Shown here one piece after another: positions 25,518 through 35,232 of a stretch of 64,000 nt of DNA. Source of the DNA: Flavobacterium sp. CF108 (lineage in GTDB: Bacteria; Bacteroidota; Bacteroidia; Flavobacteriales; Flavobacteriaceae); contig NZ_FQWW01000001.1 in the NCBI RefSeq assembly GCF_900129795.1, positions 682,001 through 746,000 on the forward strand, read 5' to 3'. The first letter of the stretch is position 1. Each line of letters starts with the position of its first letter. The position numbers and the translations under genes are program-made. The notes under the pieces are model-generated. The model ran no database searches. It was given only the letters and a program-made list of their open reading frames with translations, and was not told where the DNA came from.

Positions 25518-27428
25518 TTACTTTACTTCGATAATCTTATTTTTTGTACCAATTCCGTTTTCATTAAAAGGCTCAATTGTAAAATAATACTTTGTTCCTT
25601 TGTCTAAACCTCTAAAATCGTACGCGTTATCTCCGTAAACCATAATACTGTTGTATAATTTATCTGGGGCAATTCCGTAATAAATATTGTAGCCAACGGC
25701 ATCATTTTGCTTTTTCCATGAAATCATAGCGTTTCTTGAATCCAGTTTATTTCTGTCCACTTTAAATGCGGCAACCGCTTTTGGTTTTTCTGATAATCCA
25801 TTTCCAAAAACTCTGAAATCTGAAATCGCAAACAATCCAGATGCATTGTGAATGTTCATCATTTTGATGTAACGCGCTTTAAATGATTTTGTTAATTCAA
25901 CATAATCATGTGGAGCATCTTTATCGTTTTTAGATTTATCAACCACCAAAGTCCAGTTTTGCGCATCATCAGACATAAAAATTTTATACTGGTAATAAAT
26001 ATCCATTGCCTTATTATACTGAGTTGCTTTATGATCTGCATAATTGATCTGCAGCGCCTTAATTTCCATTTGACGGCCTAAATCCATTTGAAGCCATTCA
26101 TCTGGATTACCTGTTTTAGCAGACCAATAGGTTTGAATATTTTCATCAGTTAAATTTTCTGGGCCATAACAAAATTTCTCGTAGACTTTTTTCCCGCCGT
26201 TGTCCATTCTGTGGGTTTCAACTTCCAAACATTCTTCAGAAGAAGAAACGGTTACAGGCTTTTTATAAGAAAGTAACATCCATCCAGATGAAGCTCCTTT
26301 TGTCTGATCACGTTGACTTGTTGGAAGAACAATTGGAAAATCTCCGTAAGACGTAATCGAATACATGACATCATCTTTATCAAAACCTGCCGGAAACATA
26401 TCGATACGACGCTCAAAACGATCTTTTATAGAAATTTTACACGTTCCTGTATTCCAGTAATTTCCGTAGTTATCTGCAAAAGTATTTCCGTGTCCGGCAC
26501 CAATTACAAATCCGCCCGGTTTATAAGACATTGGATTGTGTTTTTGATACGTAAATGGGCCTAATGGATTATCGCCAACATGAACTCCGTTTGCATAACC
26601 TTTAAATTCAGTCGCTGGTGCGCCATATTGCATATAATATTTCCCGTTGTGTTTGGTCATCCAAGCTCCTTCAATAAAATTTCCCCACGGTGCCGGTTCC
26701 ATATCATTGTTTGGACCAAAACGTTCCCAGCCGTGTGCTGAAGGATCTAAAATAGCAACTTCTTTGATCTGTCCATACGGACGCTGAATATCTTCTACTT
26801 CTGTAGCTTTGTATAATTGTGCATAATCTGCCTGATTCCCTTTTGGAAGCCATGTATTATAATCAACCTCAGTACCTACAAGCGGCAGTTTTCCGCTTGA
26901 ACCATAATACATGTATACTTTTTTATCGTCATCCTGAAAAATCGCAGGATCCCATGTCGGCAGCATTGCTTTGTCTACGTGACGTGTCCATCTTCCCGAT
27001 TTTGGATCCGCCGTTTTCCAAATTGGATGATCTCTATTCCATGTTGAACCCACATAAAATAAAGTATCATTTACAACCCACGCCGCAGGTGCACATTGGT
27101 CATCGTCGCCCGGTTTTCTTTGAAAACTTCCGCAAACGAAATTCCAGTCTGACATGTCTTTGCTCCAAAAGAAACCTGCCTGATTGGTAGCAAATAAATA
27201 ATACTCGCCTTTATACGTAATAATTACAGGATCGGCACTTGAACGGCGCGATTCAGGAATTCCGTTATGATTATGAGTGGTAAAGTTATATCCAATATTA
27301 ATTGGGTTACAATATGTCGTTGCGGGTTTATTTGGGTCAAACCAATCTGTTTTTCCGGGAATATTTGCTTTTTGAGACCAAATACTTGTTGTACAGGAAG
27401 CTAAAAGCAATAGGAATATCTTTTTCAT
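25518..27428 (-). CDS. GH43-family glycosidase with discoidin and Fn3-like domains
   Basis: 636 residues with a signal peptide ending near residue 18 ('TSIWSQ'). The five-bladed propeller GH43 core has its three acids in expected contexts: 'SADPVIITYKGEYYLF', 'MLPTWDPAIFQDD' and 'NFIEGAWMTKHNGKYY'. A discoidin (F5/8 type C) domain follows at about 400-545 ('ENIQTYWSAKTGNPDEWLQMDLGR') and then a fibronectin-III-like segment to the end. GH43 enzymes are usually arabinofuranosidases, xylosidases or galactosidases; I cannot assign specificity. Last gene of the polysaccharide region, 58 bp after the GDPD gene. Confidence 0.9.
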   Translation of the reverse strand: MKKIFLLLLASCTTSIWSQKANIPGKTDWFDPNKPATTYCNPINIGYNFTTHNHNGIPESRRSSADPVIITYKGEYYLFATNQAGFFWSKDMSDWNFVCGSFQRKPGDDDQCAPAAWVVNDTLFYVGSTWNRDHPIWKTADPKSGRWTRHVDKAMLPTWDPAIFQDDDKKVYMYYGSSGKLPLVGTEVDYNTWLPKGNQADYAQLYKATEVEDIQRPYGQIKEVAILDPSAHGWERFGPNNDMEPAPWGNFIEGAWMTKHNGKYYMQYGAPATEFKGYANGVHVGDNPLGPFTYQKHNPMSYKPGGFVIGAGHGNTFADNYGNYWNTGTCKISIKDRFERRIDMFPAGFDKDDVMYSITSYGDFPIVLPTSQRDQTKGASSGWMLLSYKKPVTVSSSEECLEVETHRMDNGGKKVYEKFCYGPENLTDENIQTYWSAKTGNPDEWLQMDLGRQMEIKALQINYADHKATQYNKAMDIYYQYKIFMSDDAQNWTLVVDKSKNDKDAPHDYVELTKSFKARYIKMMNIHNASGLFAISDFRVFGNGLSEKPKAVAAFKVDRNKLDSRNAMISWKKQNDAVGYNIYYGIAPDKLYNSIMVYGDNAYDFRGLDKGTKYYFTIEPFNENGIGTKNKIIEVK

Positions 27429-27486
27429 TTGTATTCTTTTTAAGTTTATATAGAATTCAATCTTTTAGTAAAATGATGATGAAAAT

Positions 27487-28272
27487 CTATTTTTTCTCTT
27501 TTAATCTTTCGCTTAAAAGTTCAGGCTCGTTTGTGGTAATGTAATTGAATTTACTGGCTATAATCCAATCCATATCAGCCGCTTCGTTAACTGTCCAGGC
27601 GTTTAGAATTATATTATTGTCTTTTGCTTCTTTAATCCATTCCGGATGTTTTTTAAAGACAGAATAATGATAATCAACGCCGTTAATATTATCTGCTTTT
27701 ACTTCTTTCGGGGATTTATTTCCTTCTAAATATTGCAAAACCGTTTTCTGGTCAACTTGTCTAATTTGTTTTAGAATTTCATAATCAAAACTTATGTAAC
27801 AGGTCATTTTATCTGCTTTTAGCTTTTTGACCGTTTCTACAGACATTAATGCTGTTTTTTGTCCTCTTTCTTTACTTATTTCTGAAGGTTTTATTTCGCA
27901 CACCAAAAGAGTGTGTTTGTTGTTCTTTTTCCCTTCTGAAATGTATTCGTGTAATGTTGGAAGTTTTTCTCCGTTAGAAAGCTCAAACTTTATTAAGTCA
28001 GCGTAATTGGTTTCTTCGATAAGTAATTTGTTATAATGTGCATCGTGATTGATTACAAGCGAATCATCAGCAGTTCTCCAAACGTCAAATTCTGAACCGG
28101 GAAGTTTTAAATCAATTGCATGTCTTAAGGATGCAATTGAATTTTCAGGAAGGTTATTTTTTTTCCATGCGCCGCGATGTGCCACTATTGCATTCTCCTT
28201 TACGCAGCACGATTGAAAAACAATTGTTACTGCTAAAAAAAGTGGTATTCTGAGTGCTTTAATAGTCTTCAT
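27487..28272 (-). CDS. Glycerophosphodiester phosphodiesterase lipoprotein
   Basis: 261 residues from ATG 28272; the frame extends upstream but only this start gives the lipoprotein signal ending 'VFQSCC'. The GDPD catalytic features are present: 'IVAHRGAWKKNNLPENSIASL' (His and Arg), 'GSEFDVWRTADDSLVINHDAHYN' (metal-binding acids and catalytic His), and 'LNAWTVNEAADMDW' near the end. Such enzymes split glycerophosphodiesters. It is placed after the GH3 gene, behind a terminator-like hairpin, and before GH43. Inference: it could strip phosphoglycerol from a decorated glucan, or simply recycle phospholipid heads. Confidence 0.92.
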   Translation of the reverse strand: MKTIKALRIPLFLAVTIVFQSCCVKENAIVAHRGAWKKNNLPENSIASLRHAIDLKLPGSEFDVWRTADDSLVINHDAHYNKLLIEETNYADLIKFELSNGEKLPTLHEYISEGKKNNKHTLLVCEIKPSEISKERGQKTALMSVETVKKLKADKMTCYISFDYEILKQIRQVDQKTVLQYLEGNKSPKEVKADNINGVDYHYSVFKKHPEWIKEAKDNNIILNAWTVNEAADMDWIIASKFNYITTNEPELLSERLKEKK

Positions 28273-28310
28273 TATTTTAAAATTATGATTTATAAAAAAT
28301 GTTCTTTTAT

Positions 28311-28341
28311 AAAAAAGCCCTCCGTCAACCAAACGAAGGGC
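28311..28341 (-). terminator. Terminator after bglX
   Basis: On the minus strand GCCCTTCGT pairs with ACGGAGGGC (one G-T wobble) across a 7-nt loop, followed by T6. It suggests that the SusC-to-bglX transcript ends here, although partial read-through to the GDPD gene is possible. Confidence 0.75.
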
Positions 28342-28362
28342 CCTTACTAATCAATAAACCAA

Positions 28363-30663
28363 CTATTTAGTTAACTCAAAACTAACTTTCTTGTCGGCAG
28401 TTGAATTTCCTCCAACGAAAATATCAAACTGTCCAGGTTCTGCTGCGAATTGCAAATCAGAATTATAAAATTTTAAATCTTCAACAGTAATATCAAAACT
28501 TACTGTTTGTTTTTCACCTTTTTTAAGTGCTATTTTTTGGAAACCTTTCAATTCTCTAACTGGTCTTGTTACTGAACCAACTAAATCTCTAATGTATAAT
28601 TGAACTGTTTCTTTTCCGTCAAAATTTCCTGTATTGGCTACATCAACCGTTACTTTTAATTTTCCGTTGAAATTCATTTTATCAGAAGAAATTTTAAGGT
28701 TTGAGTAATCAAAAGTGGTATAGCTTAAACCAAATCCGAATGGGAATAAAGGCTCGTTTCTTTCGTCAATATAGTTTGATCTGAATTTTTCGAATTTTCC
28801 TTCTGTATTAGAAAGTGGTCTTCCTGTATTTTTGTGTGCGTAGTAAATTGGTAACTGCCCTACACTTCTTGGGAAAGTTGTTGTCAATTTTCCAGATGGG
28901 TTTACATCTCCAAATAAAACGTCAGCAATTGCGTAACCCGCTTCTGTACCAGCAAACCAAGCATTTAAAATTGCAGGAACTGTTTTTTCTTCGTCAGTAA
29001 TCACTAACGGACGTCCGTCGAACAATACTACAACTACTGGTTTTCCTGTTTTTAATAATGCATTTAATAAATCTTTTTGTGCTTGTGGTATTTCTAAATT
29101 CGTACGGCTGCTTGATTCTCCGCTCATTTCTGCAGATTCTCCAATTGCAGCAATAATTACATCAGATTGCTGAGCAACTTTTAAAGCTTCTGCCAATAAT
29201 TCTTCTTTTGAACGTGCATCACGATGTAATGTTTTTCCAAACATTGTCGCTTTAGTTTCAAATTCTTCGTCGTAATCTAAATTACTTCCTTTTGCATATA
29301 AAACTTTTGTAGATGGTCCTGCAACTTCTTTAATTCCTGCTAATAATGAAACAGCATTTTCCATTCTTGTAGCCACACTCCATGTTCCCGGCATGTTTTC
29401 TTTAGCATCTGCCAAAGGTCCGATTAAACCAATAGTTCCTGATTTTTTTAGAGGCAATAATTGATTTTGATTTTTTAATAATACCAATGATTGTGCAGCG
29501 ATTTGACGTGCTTCTTTTCTACTGTCTGTTGTAAAGATTTCCGTTTTAGCTCTTTTTTCATCACAATATTTATATGGATCCTGGAATAATCCTAAGTCAT
29601 ATTTTGCTTCTAAAATAAGTTTAACGGCATTGTCAATTGTTTCGATTGAAACTCTTTTCTCGTCTAATGATTTTTTCAAAGTTCCTAAGAAACCTTCTCC
29701 AACCATATCCATTTCTACACCAGCGTTTAATGCTAAAGCAGAAACATCTTGAAGGTTCCCCATTCCGTGCTCGATCATTTCAGGAATTCCTGTAAAATCT
29801 GTTACCACAAAACCTTTAAAACCCCATTGTTTTCTTAAAACATCAGTCATTAACCATTTGTTTCCAGTTGCAGGAATTCCGTCAATTTCATTGAAAGATG
29901 CCATAACTGAGCCTACACCAGCATCAACAGCTGCTTTGTAAGGTGGGAAATAGTCATTAAACATTCTGATATGACTCATATCGACTGTATTGTAATCACG
30001 CCCACCTTCTGGCGCTCCGTACAATGCAAAGTGTTTTACACATGCTAAAATTGAATTGTTTTTTGAAAGATCATGCTGTTGGTATCCGTTTACCATTGCT
30101 TTTGCAATCTGGCTTCCTAAGTACGGATCTTCTCCTGAACCTTCAGAAACTCTTCCCCAACGCGGGTCACGAGAGATATCTACCATTGGTGAAAATGTCC
30201 AGTTGATTCCGTCTGCACTTGCTTCTTTTGCAGCAATCTGCGCGCTTCTTTCAATCAAAGCCATATCCCAAGTACAAGATAATCCTAACGGAATTGGGAA
30301 TGTTGTTTCGTAACCGTGAATAACGTCCATTCCAAAAAGTAATGGAATTTTTAAACGGCTTTGTTCGACAGCAATTTTTTGTACTTCTTTAATTTTTTGT
30401 ACTGATTTTATATTGAACAAACCGCCCACTTTTCCTTCTGCAATATTTTTTGCAACATTTGAGCTGTTTGCCTGTCCTGTTGTAATATCACCAGATGTTG
30501 GTAAATTTAACTGTCCTAATTTCTCTTCTAATGTCATTTTTGACATTAATTCTGCTACAAACTCTGACTTAGGTTTAATTTTCATTGTACTTTTTGTGCT
30601 CTTTTTTTGAGCGTAACCCAAAACAGCACATCCTAAAAAAAGTAAGACTAATTTGTTTTTCAT
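28363..30663 (-). CDS. bglX: GH3 beta-glucosidase, exported
   Basis: 766 residues with signal peptide (about 1-19). The GH3 (alpha/beta)8 barrel holds 'GMDVIHGYETTFPIPLG', 'GRVSEGSGEDPYLGS' and the nucleophile Asp289 in 'GFVVTDFTG'. The alpha/beta sandwich contains the acid/base glutamate in the 'GESAEMSGESSSR' segment, and a fibronectin-III-like domain ends the protein. Layout and length match BglX. It probably converts glucooligosaccharides to glucose in the periplasm. Upstream genes for an esterase and a PF10091 enzyme are only 10-14 bp apart, so it belongs to the same operon. Confidence 0.95.
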   Translation of the reverse strand: MKNKLVLLFLGCAVLGYAQKKSTKSTMKIKPKSEFVAELMSKMTLEEKLGQLNLPTSGDITTGQANSSNVAKNIAEGKVGGLFNIKSVQKIKEVQKIAVEQSRLKIPLLFGMDVIHGYETTFPIPLGLSCTWDMALIERSAQIAAKEASADGINWTFSPMVDISRDPRWGRVSEGSGEDPYLGSQIAKAMVNGYQQHDLSKNNSILACVKHFALYGAPEGGRDYNTVDMSHIRMFNDYFPPYKAAVDAGVGSVMASFNEIDGIPATGNKWLMTDVLRKQWGFKGFVVTDFTGIPEMIEHGMGNLQDVSALALNAGVEMDMVGEGFLGTLKKSLDEKRVSIETIDNAVKLILEAKYDLGLFQDPYKYCDEKRAKTEIFTTDSRKEARQIAAQSLVLLKNQNQLLPLKKSGTIGLIGPLADAKENMPGTWSVATRMENAVSLLAGIKEVAGPSTKVLYAKGSNLDYDEEFETKATMFGKTLHRDARSKEELLAEALKVAQQSDVIIAAIGESAEMSGESSSRTNLEIPQAQKDLLNALLKTGKPVVVVLFDGRPLVITDEEKTVPAILNAWFAGTEAGYAIADVLFGDVNPSGKLTTTFPRSVGQLPIYYAHKNTGRPLSNTEGKFEKFRSNYIDERNEPLFPFGFGLSYTTFDYSNLKISSDKMNFNGKLKVTVDVANTGNFDGKETVQLYIRDLVGSVTRPVRELKGFQKIALKKGEKQTVSFDITVEDLKFYNSDLQFAAEPGQFDIFVGGNSTADKKVSFELTK

Positions 30664-30673
30664 TCTATTTTAT

Positions 30674-31387
30674 TTATTTGTTCGTATTCGATTTTTTCTG
30701 TTTCAACATCCAGTCATAAATTTCGGGATTGTCGTAAACTCGTGTCCAGCTGTCGTGTCCAGCATTATCAAAAATAGTTAACTGAACATCTTTTACATTA
30801 CATTTTTTTAATTCTTTGTAAACGCTTATGGCATAATCTACTTTTACCACATCATCTAATAATCCGTGAAAAATTCTGGTTGGAATATTGGCTATTTCAC
30901 AAGTTTTTTCTAACTGAATTAAATCTACAAAGCCAGCGACAGGTACGTTTGCGGCAAATAGATCCGGATGTGCAAAAGCCAAATTCCATGAAGCCCAGCC
31001 TCCTGAGCTTAAACCAGTAACATATATTCTTTCTGAATCAATTTTGTTTTCTTTCTGAATTTTTAAAATCAGTTCGTAAATTGATTCTGTATCCCAATTC
31101 TCCTCTTCTTTGCATTGCGGCGCTAAAACATAAGCGTCTAACTGATGCGTATTTAAATATTTAAAAGGTCCATGATTTTTTACTTTTTCAATGTCTGTCC
31201 CTTTTTCTCCATCTCCTGAAATAAAAACTATTAATGGTTTCTTATCTTTTGTATTAGCCGGTTTGTGTAATAGGTAGCCTAATTCATTATTCGTTACAAT
31301 AACTGTTTTTATTTTTCCTGTGGTTTCACTTTGTGCAAAACCTAATGCAGAAATGAACAGAAGTAATAGACCTAGTTTGTATTTCAT
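30674..31387 (-). CDS. Exported alpha/beta-hydrolase esterase
   Basis: 237 residues with a signal peptide (1-18, ending 'GFAQ'). It has a nucleophile elbow G-L-S-S-G at 125-129 with Ser127, an acid at Asp178 or Asp179 ('HGLLDDVV') and His211 in 'NAGHDSW', a complete triad. It resembles the small feruloyl/acetyl-esterase or PHB-depolymerase-like hydrolases of polysaccharide loci. In this operon it sits between the PF10091 enzyme and the GH3 gene with tight spacing, so it likely removes ester groups (acetyl or succinyl) from the same glycan; the exact group is inference. Confidence 0.85.
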   Translation of the reverse strand: MKYKLGLLLLFISALGFAQSETTGKIKTVIVTNNELGYLLHKPANTKDKKPLIVFISGDGEKGTDIEKVKNHGPFKYLNTHQLDAYVLAPQCKEEENWDTESIYELILKIQKENKIDSERIYVTGLSSGGWASWNLAFAHPDLFAANVPVAGFVDLIQLEKTCEIANIPTRIFHGLLDDVVKVDYAISVYKELKKCNVKDVQLTIFDNAGHDSWTRVYDNPEIYDWMLKQKKSNTNK

Positions 31388-31400
31388 AATAGATTATCTC

Positions 31401-32786
31401 TTAAATACCGTATTTTCCTGATGTAAAGCCAAGTTTTTTTAGACCTTGTTTTGTGTCAGATGCATTCATAAATAATTTCCACAATAAACCAGTTCTGTAA
31501 TTTTCAATCATTGGTGCTATTGTTCCTTGGTCAATCGCTAAATATCGAGCGGTTACCCAATTGTATTGTGGAGAAAAAGCATCGTAAGGTCCTGCAATTC
31601 CAACATATTTTGCTTTATTTTCATCATATAAATAATGCAGGAATTTCATAGATTTTATTGGCGTGTACGGAAATGATGATAACGCTGCTGTTGGCGAAAT
31701 TACTCCATTATCGTTATTAGGCTGGTGCGCTGTATAACCTGTTGTCCCATCAGGATTTCTGGTATAACTTGCTGTTAATCCCCAGCATTTATCTGAATAA
31801 TCTTTAAAACCTTTTGGATTAGCAATACTGTACTGAACCATGATTTTAGCGTGGTTTTGAGTCAATTGCCAATAATCTGCATATTTGTCTTTCAAGTTAT
31901 TTGGATCTAAACCTAAATAAGAATAATGCGACCAGAACATTGGCCCAACATTTCCTGAAGCCCCATTGTAATTTAAAACTACCGGAATACCGTATTGAGA
32001 TCTGCCATCTACTATAGCCCCATTTCTAGCCCAAGCTTTATGATAAGCTTCTGCAGAAATTGGATGCGTTGGTGAAGAAGCTGCCATTACGTAGGTAATT
32101 AAACATTCGTTATATCCTTCTAGTTTAAAGTTCATTTCCCAACCATAATTTGGTGACCAATGCCAGTATAATGCGTCTTGTCCTTGTGTGTACCAATCCC
32201 ATTCTACACCTTTCCAAAGTTCATCAGCTTTTGCAGCTAATTCTTTTTCAGCTGTACTTCCGTTTTTAAAATACTCTCTGATCGTAATTAATGCCTGACA
32301 AACAAAAGAAGTTTCTACTAAATCTCCTCCGTTATCTTTTGTGCCAAATGGAATTACTTTTCCTGCTTTATTGTCCATCCAGTGCGGCCACGCTCCATGA
32401 AAACGATCTGCTTTTTCAAGGAAGGTTAAGGCTGTAGTAAGTCTAGAAACAGCTTCTGCTCTTGGCAAAAAACCTCTTTCTACACCTACAATAATGCTCA
32501 TTAAACCAAAAGCTGAACCACCTGTAGTTACAATATTTGACTCAAAATTAGGATCTTCAGTAAGATATCTTTCTCTTGCAAGTTTTGAATTAGAATCTGC
32601 GTATTCCCAAAAATATTTTATTGCATCTTTCTGCACCTGATCCATAGCTTCAGTATCTGTTAAAGGCTTTGTTGGTGTAGTTGGAGTTGTTGGTAAAGGA
32701 GTTCCTCCTCCTGTTCCGTCAGGTCCCGACGATGAACATGAGTTGAAAAAACTAAAAAGGGAGACTATGTATATTGAAATTTTCAT
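31401..32786 (-). CDS. PF10091 'glucoamylase' lipoprotein, probable GH144 endo-beta-1,2-glucanase
   Basis: 461 residues with a lipoprotein signal ('FFNSCSSS') and a Pro/Thr linker (about 28-43) before the catalytic domain. The domain has PF10091 patterns: 'QKDAIKYFWEYADSNSKLAR', 'GGSAFGLMSIIVGVERGFL', 'FHGAWPHWMD', 'DLVETSFVCQALI', 'WEMNFKLEGYNECLITYVMA', 'MFWSHYSYLGLDP' and 'NNDNGVISPTAA'. Automated names call this family glucoamylase, but characterised members (GH144) hydrolyse beta-1,2-glucan. Upstream, a hairpin separates it from the LamG gene. Its partner GH3 would complete hydrolysis of sophorooligosaccharides. Activity on beta-1,2-glucan is inferred from family, not shown. Confidence 0.85.
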   Translation of the reverse strand: MKISIYIVSLFSFFNSCSSSGPDGTGGGTPLPTTPTTPTKPLTDTEAMDQVQKDAIKYFWEYADSNSKLARERYLTEDPNFESNIVTTGGSAFGLMSIIVGVERGFLPRAEAVSRLTTALTFLEKADRFHGAWPHWMDNKAGKVIPFGTKDNGGDLVETSFVCQALITIREYFKNGSTAEKELAAKADELWKGVEWDWYTQGQDALYWHWSPNYGWEMNFKLEGYNECLITYVMAASSPTHPISAEAYHKAWARNGAIVDGRSQYGIPVVLNYNGASGNVGPMFWSHYSYLGLDPNNLKDKYADYWQLTQNHAKIMVQYSIANPKGFKDYSDKCWGLTASYTRNPDGTTGYTAHQPNNDNGVISPTAALSSFPYTPIKSMKFLHYLYDENKAKYVGIAGPYDAFSPQYNWVTARYLAIDQGTIAPMIENYRTGLLWKLFMNASDTKQGLKKLGFTSGKYGI

Positions 32787-32817
32787 GTCTATAAATAATA
32801 TATTACTAATTAAAATT

Positions 32818-32844
32818 ACACCTGAAGGATAAACCTCCAGGTGT
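32818..32844 (-). terminator. Hairpin between the LamG and PF10091 genes
   Basis: ACACCTG pairs with CAGGTGT, with an inner AGG/CCT pair. On the minus strand it is followed by AATTTTAATT rather than a long T-run, so it is more likely an RNA-processing or attenuation hairpin that sets lower or stabilised expression of part of the operon. Confidence 0.55.
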
Positions 32845-32855
32845 TTAAAAAATGC

Positions 32856-33755
32856 TTATCTTTTGTCTTTTTCTAATTTATAAAGAGCTACGACTTCATT
32901 GTCAGTAAGAGCTACATCATAAATTCTGAATTCGTCCATTAAACCTGTATAGTGAAGCATCCATCCATCAGCCGCGCCCCAAGGTGCACCTAAATGCTGC
33001 TGATAACCTCCAATAATAAATTTAGAAACTTCAGAGTTTGCTAATTCTCCGTAAGGACCTCCTCCCGTTGCAGGATCGCTTGCATATCTTTTTGCAATAG
33101 ATGCAGGAATATTTAACTTTTGTCCATCGATGTAAATGCTGTAAGTAGAACTTGTTCCATTGTAAGTCCAAACTAAATGTTTCCATGCCCCAAACATATT
33201 GGCTAAAACATTTGTTCCTCCATGCTCAATAAATTGTCCTGCCCAAGGAATACTTGGTGTAACATCTTTTTGAATATGATTTTTCAAAAGCATTGTTGTT
33301 GCTGGTCCTGTTCCTTCAATAAGGGTAAAAATATTTCCCCAAAAATCTGTTTTTTTAGGAAGCATAAACAATGACTGTGCACCACCTGTGTGTGGATCTG
33401 TTTTAATCCACATCGAAACTGTTACATTTTTTAAATTTACTACTGAATTTGCAACCGTATTATAAGAAATAAAAGAACTTGGCGATCCTTTATAAGCTTC
33501 TCCTTTTATACCAGTTTCATAGGTTACATTTGTAGCTGATCCATCTGTTATGCTATTTTTTGAATCGGCAATATTACCATCAAAACTAAATTTAGATACT
33601 AAGTGAGCAGCTGCAACATCATCTGAATTCTCATATCCTCCAATTGACTCATACGGAATTGGACTGTTTACTTTATCAATACTATCCTCGCAGCCAGCAA
33701 ACAATGCTGAAGCTAAAACAAAAGAAAGCATGAAAATAGATTTATTTTTTTTCAT
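32856..33755 (-). CDS. LamG-domain surface lipoprotein, probable glycan-binding protein
   Basis: 299 residues. The lipoprotein signal ends at 'ALFAGCEDS' and is followed by an acidic stretch typical of surface-exposed flavobacterial lipoproteins. A LamG/concanavalin-like jelly roll fills about residues 50-295: 'VTVSMWIKTDPHTGGAQSLF', 'WKHLVWTYNGTSSTYSIYIDG' and 'GLMDEFRIYDVALTDNEVVAL'. Immediately after susD (18 bp), the position usually taken by the surface glycan-binding protein. No catalytic residues are evident. Confidence 0.88.
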   Translation of the reverse strand: MKKNKSIFMLSFVLASALFAGCEDSIDKVNSPIPYESIGGYENSDDVAAAHLVSKFSFDGNIADSKNSITDGSATNVTYETGIKGEAYKGSPSSFISYNTVANSVVNLKNVTVSMWIKTDPHTGGAQSLFMLPKKTDFWGNIFTLIEGTGPATTMLLKNHIQKDVTPSIPWAGQFIEHGGTNVLANMFGAWKHLVWTYNGTSSTYSIYIDGQKLNIPASIAKRYASDPATGGGPYGELANSEVSKFIIGGYQQHLGAPWGAADGWMLHYTGLMDEFRIYDVALTDNEVVALYKLEKDKR

Positions 33756-33773
33756 TTTTAATGTCTTTAAGAA

Positions 33774-35228
33774 TTAATAACCAGGATTTTGAGCTGATAA
33801 ACCATCTGCTTGTTTGATGAACGATGCCGGAATAGGAAATAATTCGTTTTTACCTTCAGTAAAAGTTTTTCCGTCTACTGCAAAAGCAGCTTTAGCCTGG
33901 CCTGTACGTACTAAATCAAAAAATCTGTCGTGCTCAAAAGCCATTTCTACTCTTCTTTCTCTCCAAATTGCTGTTCTAATATCTGCTTGAGATGAAAAAG
34001 TTGTATTAGCTAAACCCGCTCTATTTCTGATTTGATTCAATAATGGAATAGCGTCTGAAGTTTGCCCTAGTTCATTTAATGCTTCTGCTTTCATTAATAA
34101 AACCTCAGCATATCTTAGGTATTTAATATCAACATCTGTTTCCCAAGCACTAGTGTATAATGATGAGTAAGCTTTGTAGTTGTATCTTTCGTTTTCAACT
34201 GTTGTTGGAATAAGTCTTCCATCATATAAAGTTTGACCTCTAAAAATGATAGTTGCTGCTTTTCTAACATCACCAGCTTCGTAAGCATTTACTAAACTTT
34301 GAGATGGTGTATTAAAACCCCAGCCCCAGCCGCCAGTACCACGGGCACCTTGCGTATTAGAATAACCTTCAATTCCTTTAGCCGGAACAGCACCTTGAGC
34401 ATAAATTTCAAAAATAGATTCAGAATCAAATTTTCCTGATGCTCTGTACATTGAAGCATAATCACTAACAATAGAATAACCTGTAACTTTATTAGCATTA
34501 TCAATTACTTGCTGCCATTTCTTTTGGTATAAACTTACTTTTGCCAAAAGTGCATAAGCTGCACCTTTTGAAGCTCTTGATTTATCGTTAGCTCCGTAAG
34601 CTCCTTTTTCAGGTAATGCAGCAATAGCGTCATTTAAATCTGCTTCAATAAAAGCATAAACTTCAGCAGGTGTTTTACGTGTCAACTGCATAATTCTATC
34701 TGAATCTGAGCCCGGAACTGGTAAGTGATCTACAATAGGTACTCCACCATAACATTTTACCAAAGTAAAATACATAAAAGCTCTTAAAAACTTAGCTTCA
34801 CCAGCTAATCTGTTTCTTAAGGCAGCATTTACTTTATCTAATTTTGGAAGTATATTTAAGGCCTGATTACATCTGTTGATTCCATCATAATTAGCAATAA
34901 AAGTACTTTCGGCAGAAGGATTAGAAGCGTTATAACTCAACGCATCTAATACGTCTTTATCTGTTCCTGTATCTCCTGCAGAAGATCCTTTGTCAGCATC
35001 ATCAGATGTAATACTTGATAACCCGATCCAGCCGAAAGAAGTCATATCCCAATTTAAAAACTTGTTGTAAATTGCTGTAACGAACTGAGCTGCACCTGCA
35101 TCGTTATTAAATAACTCTACATCGCTTGTAGAAATAGATTCTGTTTGATCTACATCTAAATAATCGTCTGCACATGCCGTAAAAAAGAACGCCGATAATA
35201 CAAACGTTGCTATATATATCTTTTTCAT
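33774..35228 (-). CDS. SusD/RagB-family glycan-binding lipoprotein
   Basis: 484 residues. The lipoprotein signal ends 'AFFFTACADDYLD', the usual SusD opening. TPR-like helices include 'FLRAFMYFTLVKCYGGVPIV' and the C-terminal 'IKYLRYAEVLLMKAEALNELG' and 'RRVEMAFEHDRFFDL', all family hallmarks. SusD proteins sit as a lid on the SusC transporter and capture oligosaccharides at the cell surface. It starts 4 bp after the susC stop, so the pair is translationally adjacent and specific to each other. Confidence 0.96.
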   Translation of the reverse strand: MKKIYIATFVLSAFFFTACADDYLDVDQTESISTSDVELFNNDAGAAQFVTAIYNKFLNWDMTSFGWIGLSSITSDDADKGSSAGDTGTDKDVLDALSYNASNPSAESTFIANYDGINRCNQALNILPKLDKVNAALRNRLAGEAKFLRAFMYFTLVKCYGGVPIVDHLPVPGSDSDRIMQLTRKTPAEVYAFIEADLNDAIAALPEKGAYGANDKSRASKGAAYALLAKVSLYQKKWQQVIDNANKVTGYSIVSDYASMYRASGKFDSESIFEIYAQGAVPAKGIEGYSNTQGARGTGGWGWGFNTPSQSLVNAYEAGDVRKAATIIFRGQTLYDGRLIPTTVENERYNYKAYSSLYTSAWETDVDIKYLRYAEVLLMKAEALNELGQTSDAIPLLNQIRNRAGLANTTFSSQADIRTAIWRERRVEMAFEHDRFFDLVRTGQAKAAFAVDGKTFTEGKNELFPIPASFIKQADGLSAQNPGY

Positions 35229-35232
35229 AATA

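Noticed and set aside
25266..25607. Plus-strand open frame over the M28-GH43 gap
   Set aside because: It covers the 5' end of the M28 gene, the terminator and the end of GH43; the opposite-strand genes have clear families.
31401..32786. Starch/alpha-glucan locus suggested by the name glucoamylase
   Set aside because: The domain is PF10091, not GH15 or GH97, and no GH13 is present; the name is misleading.
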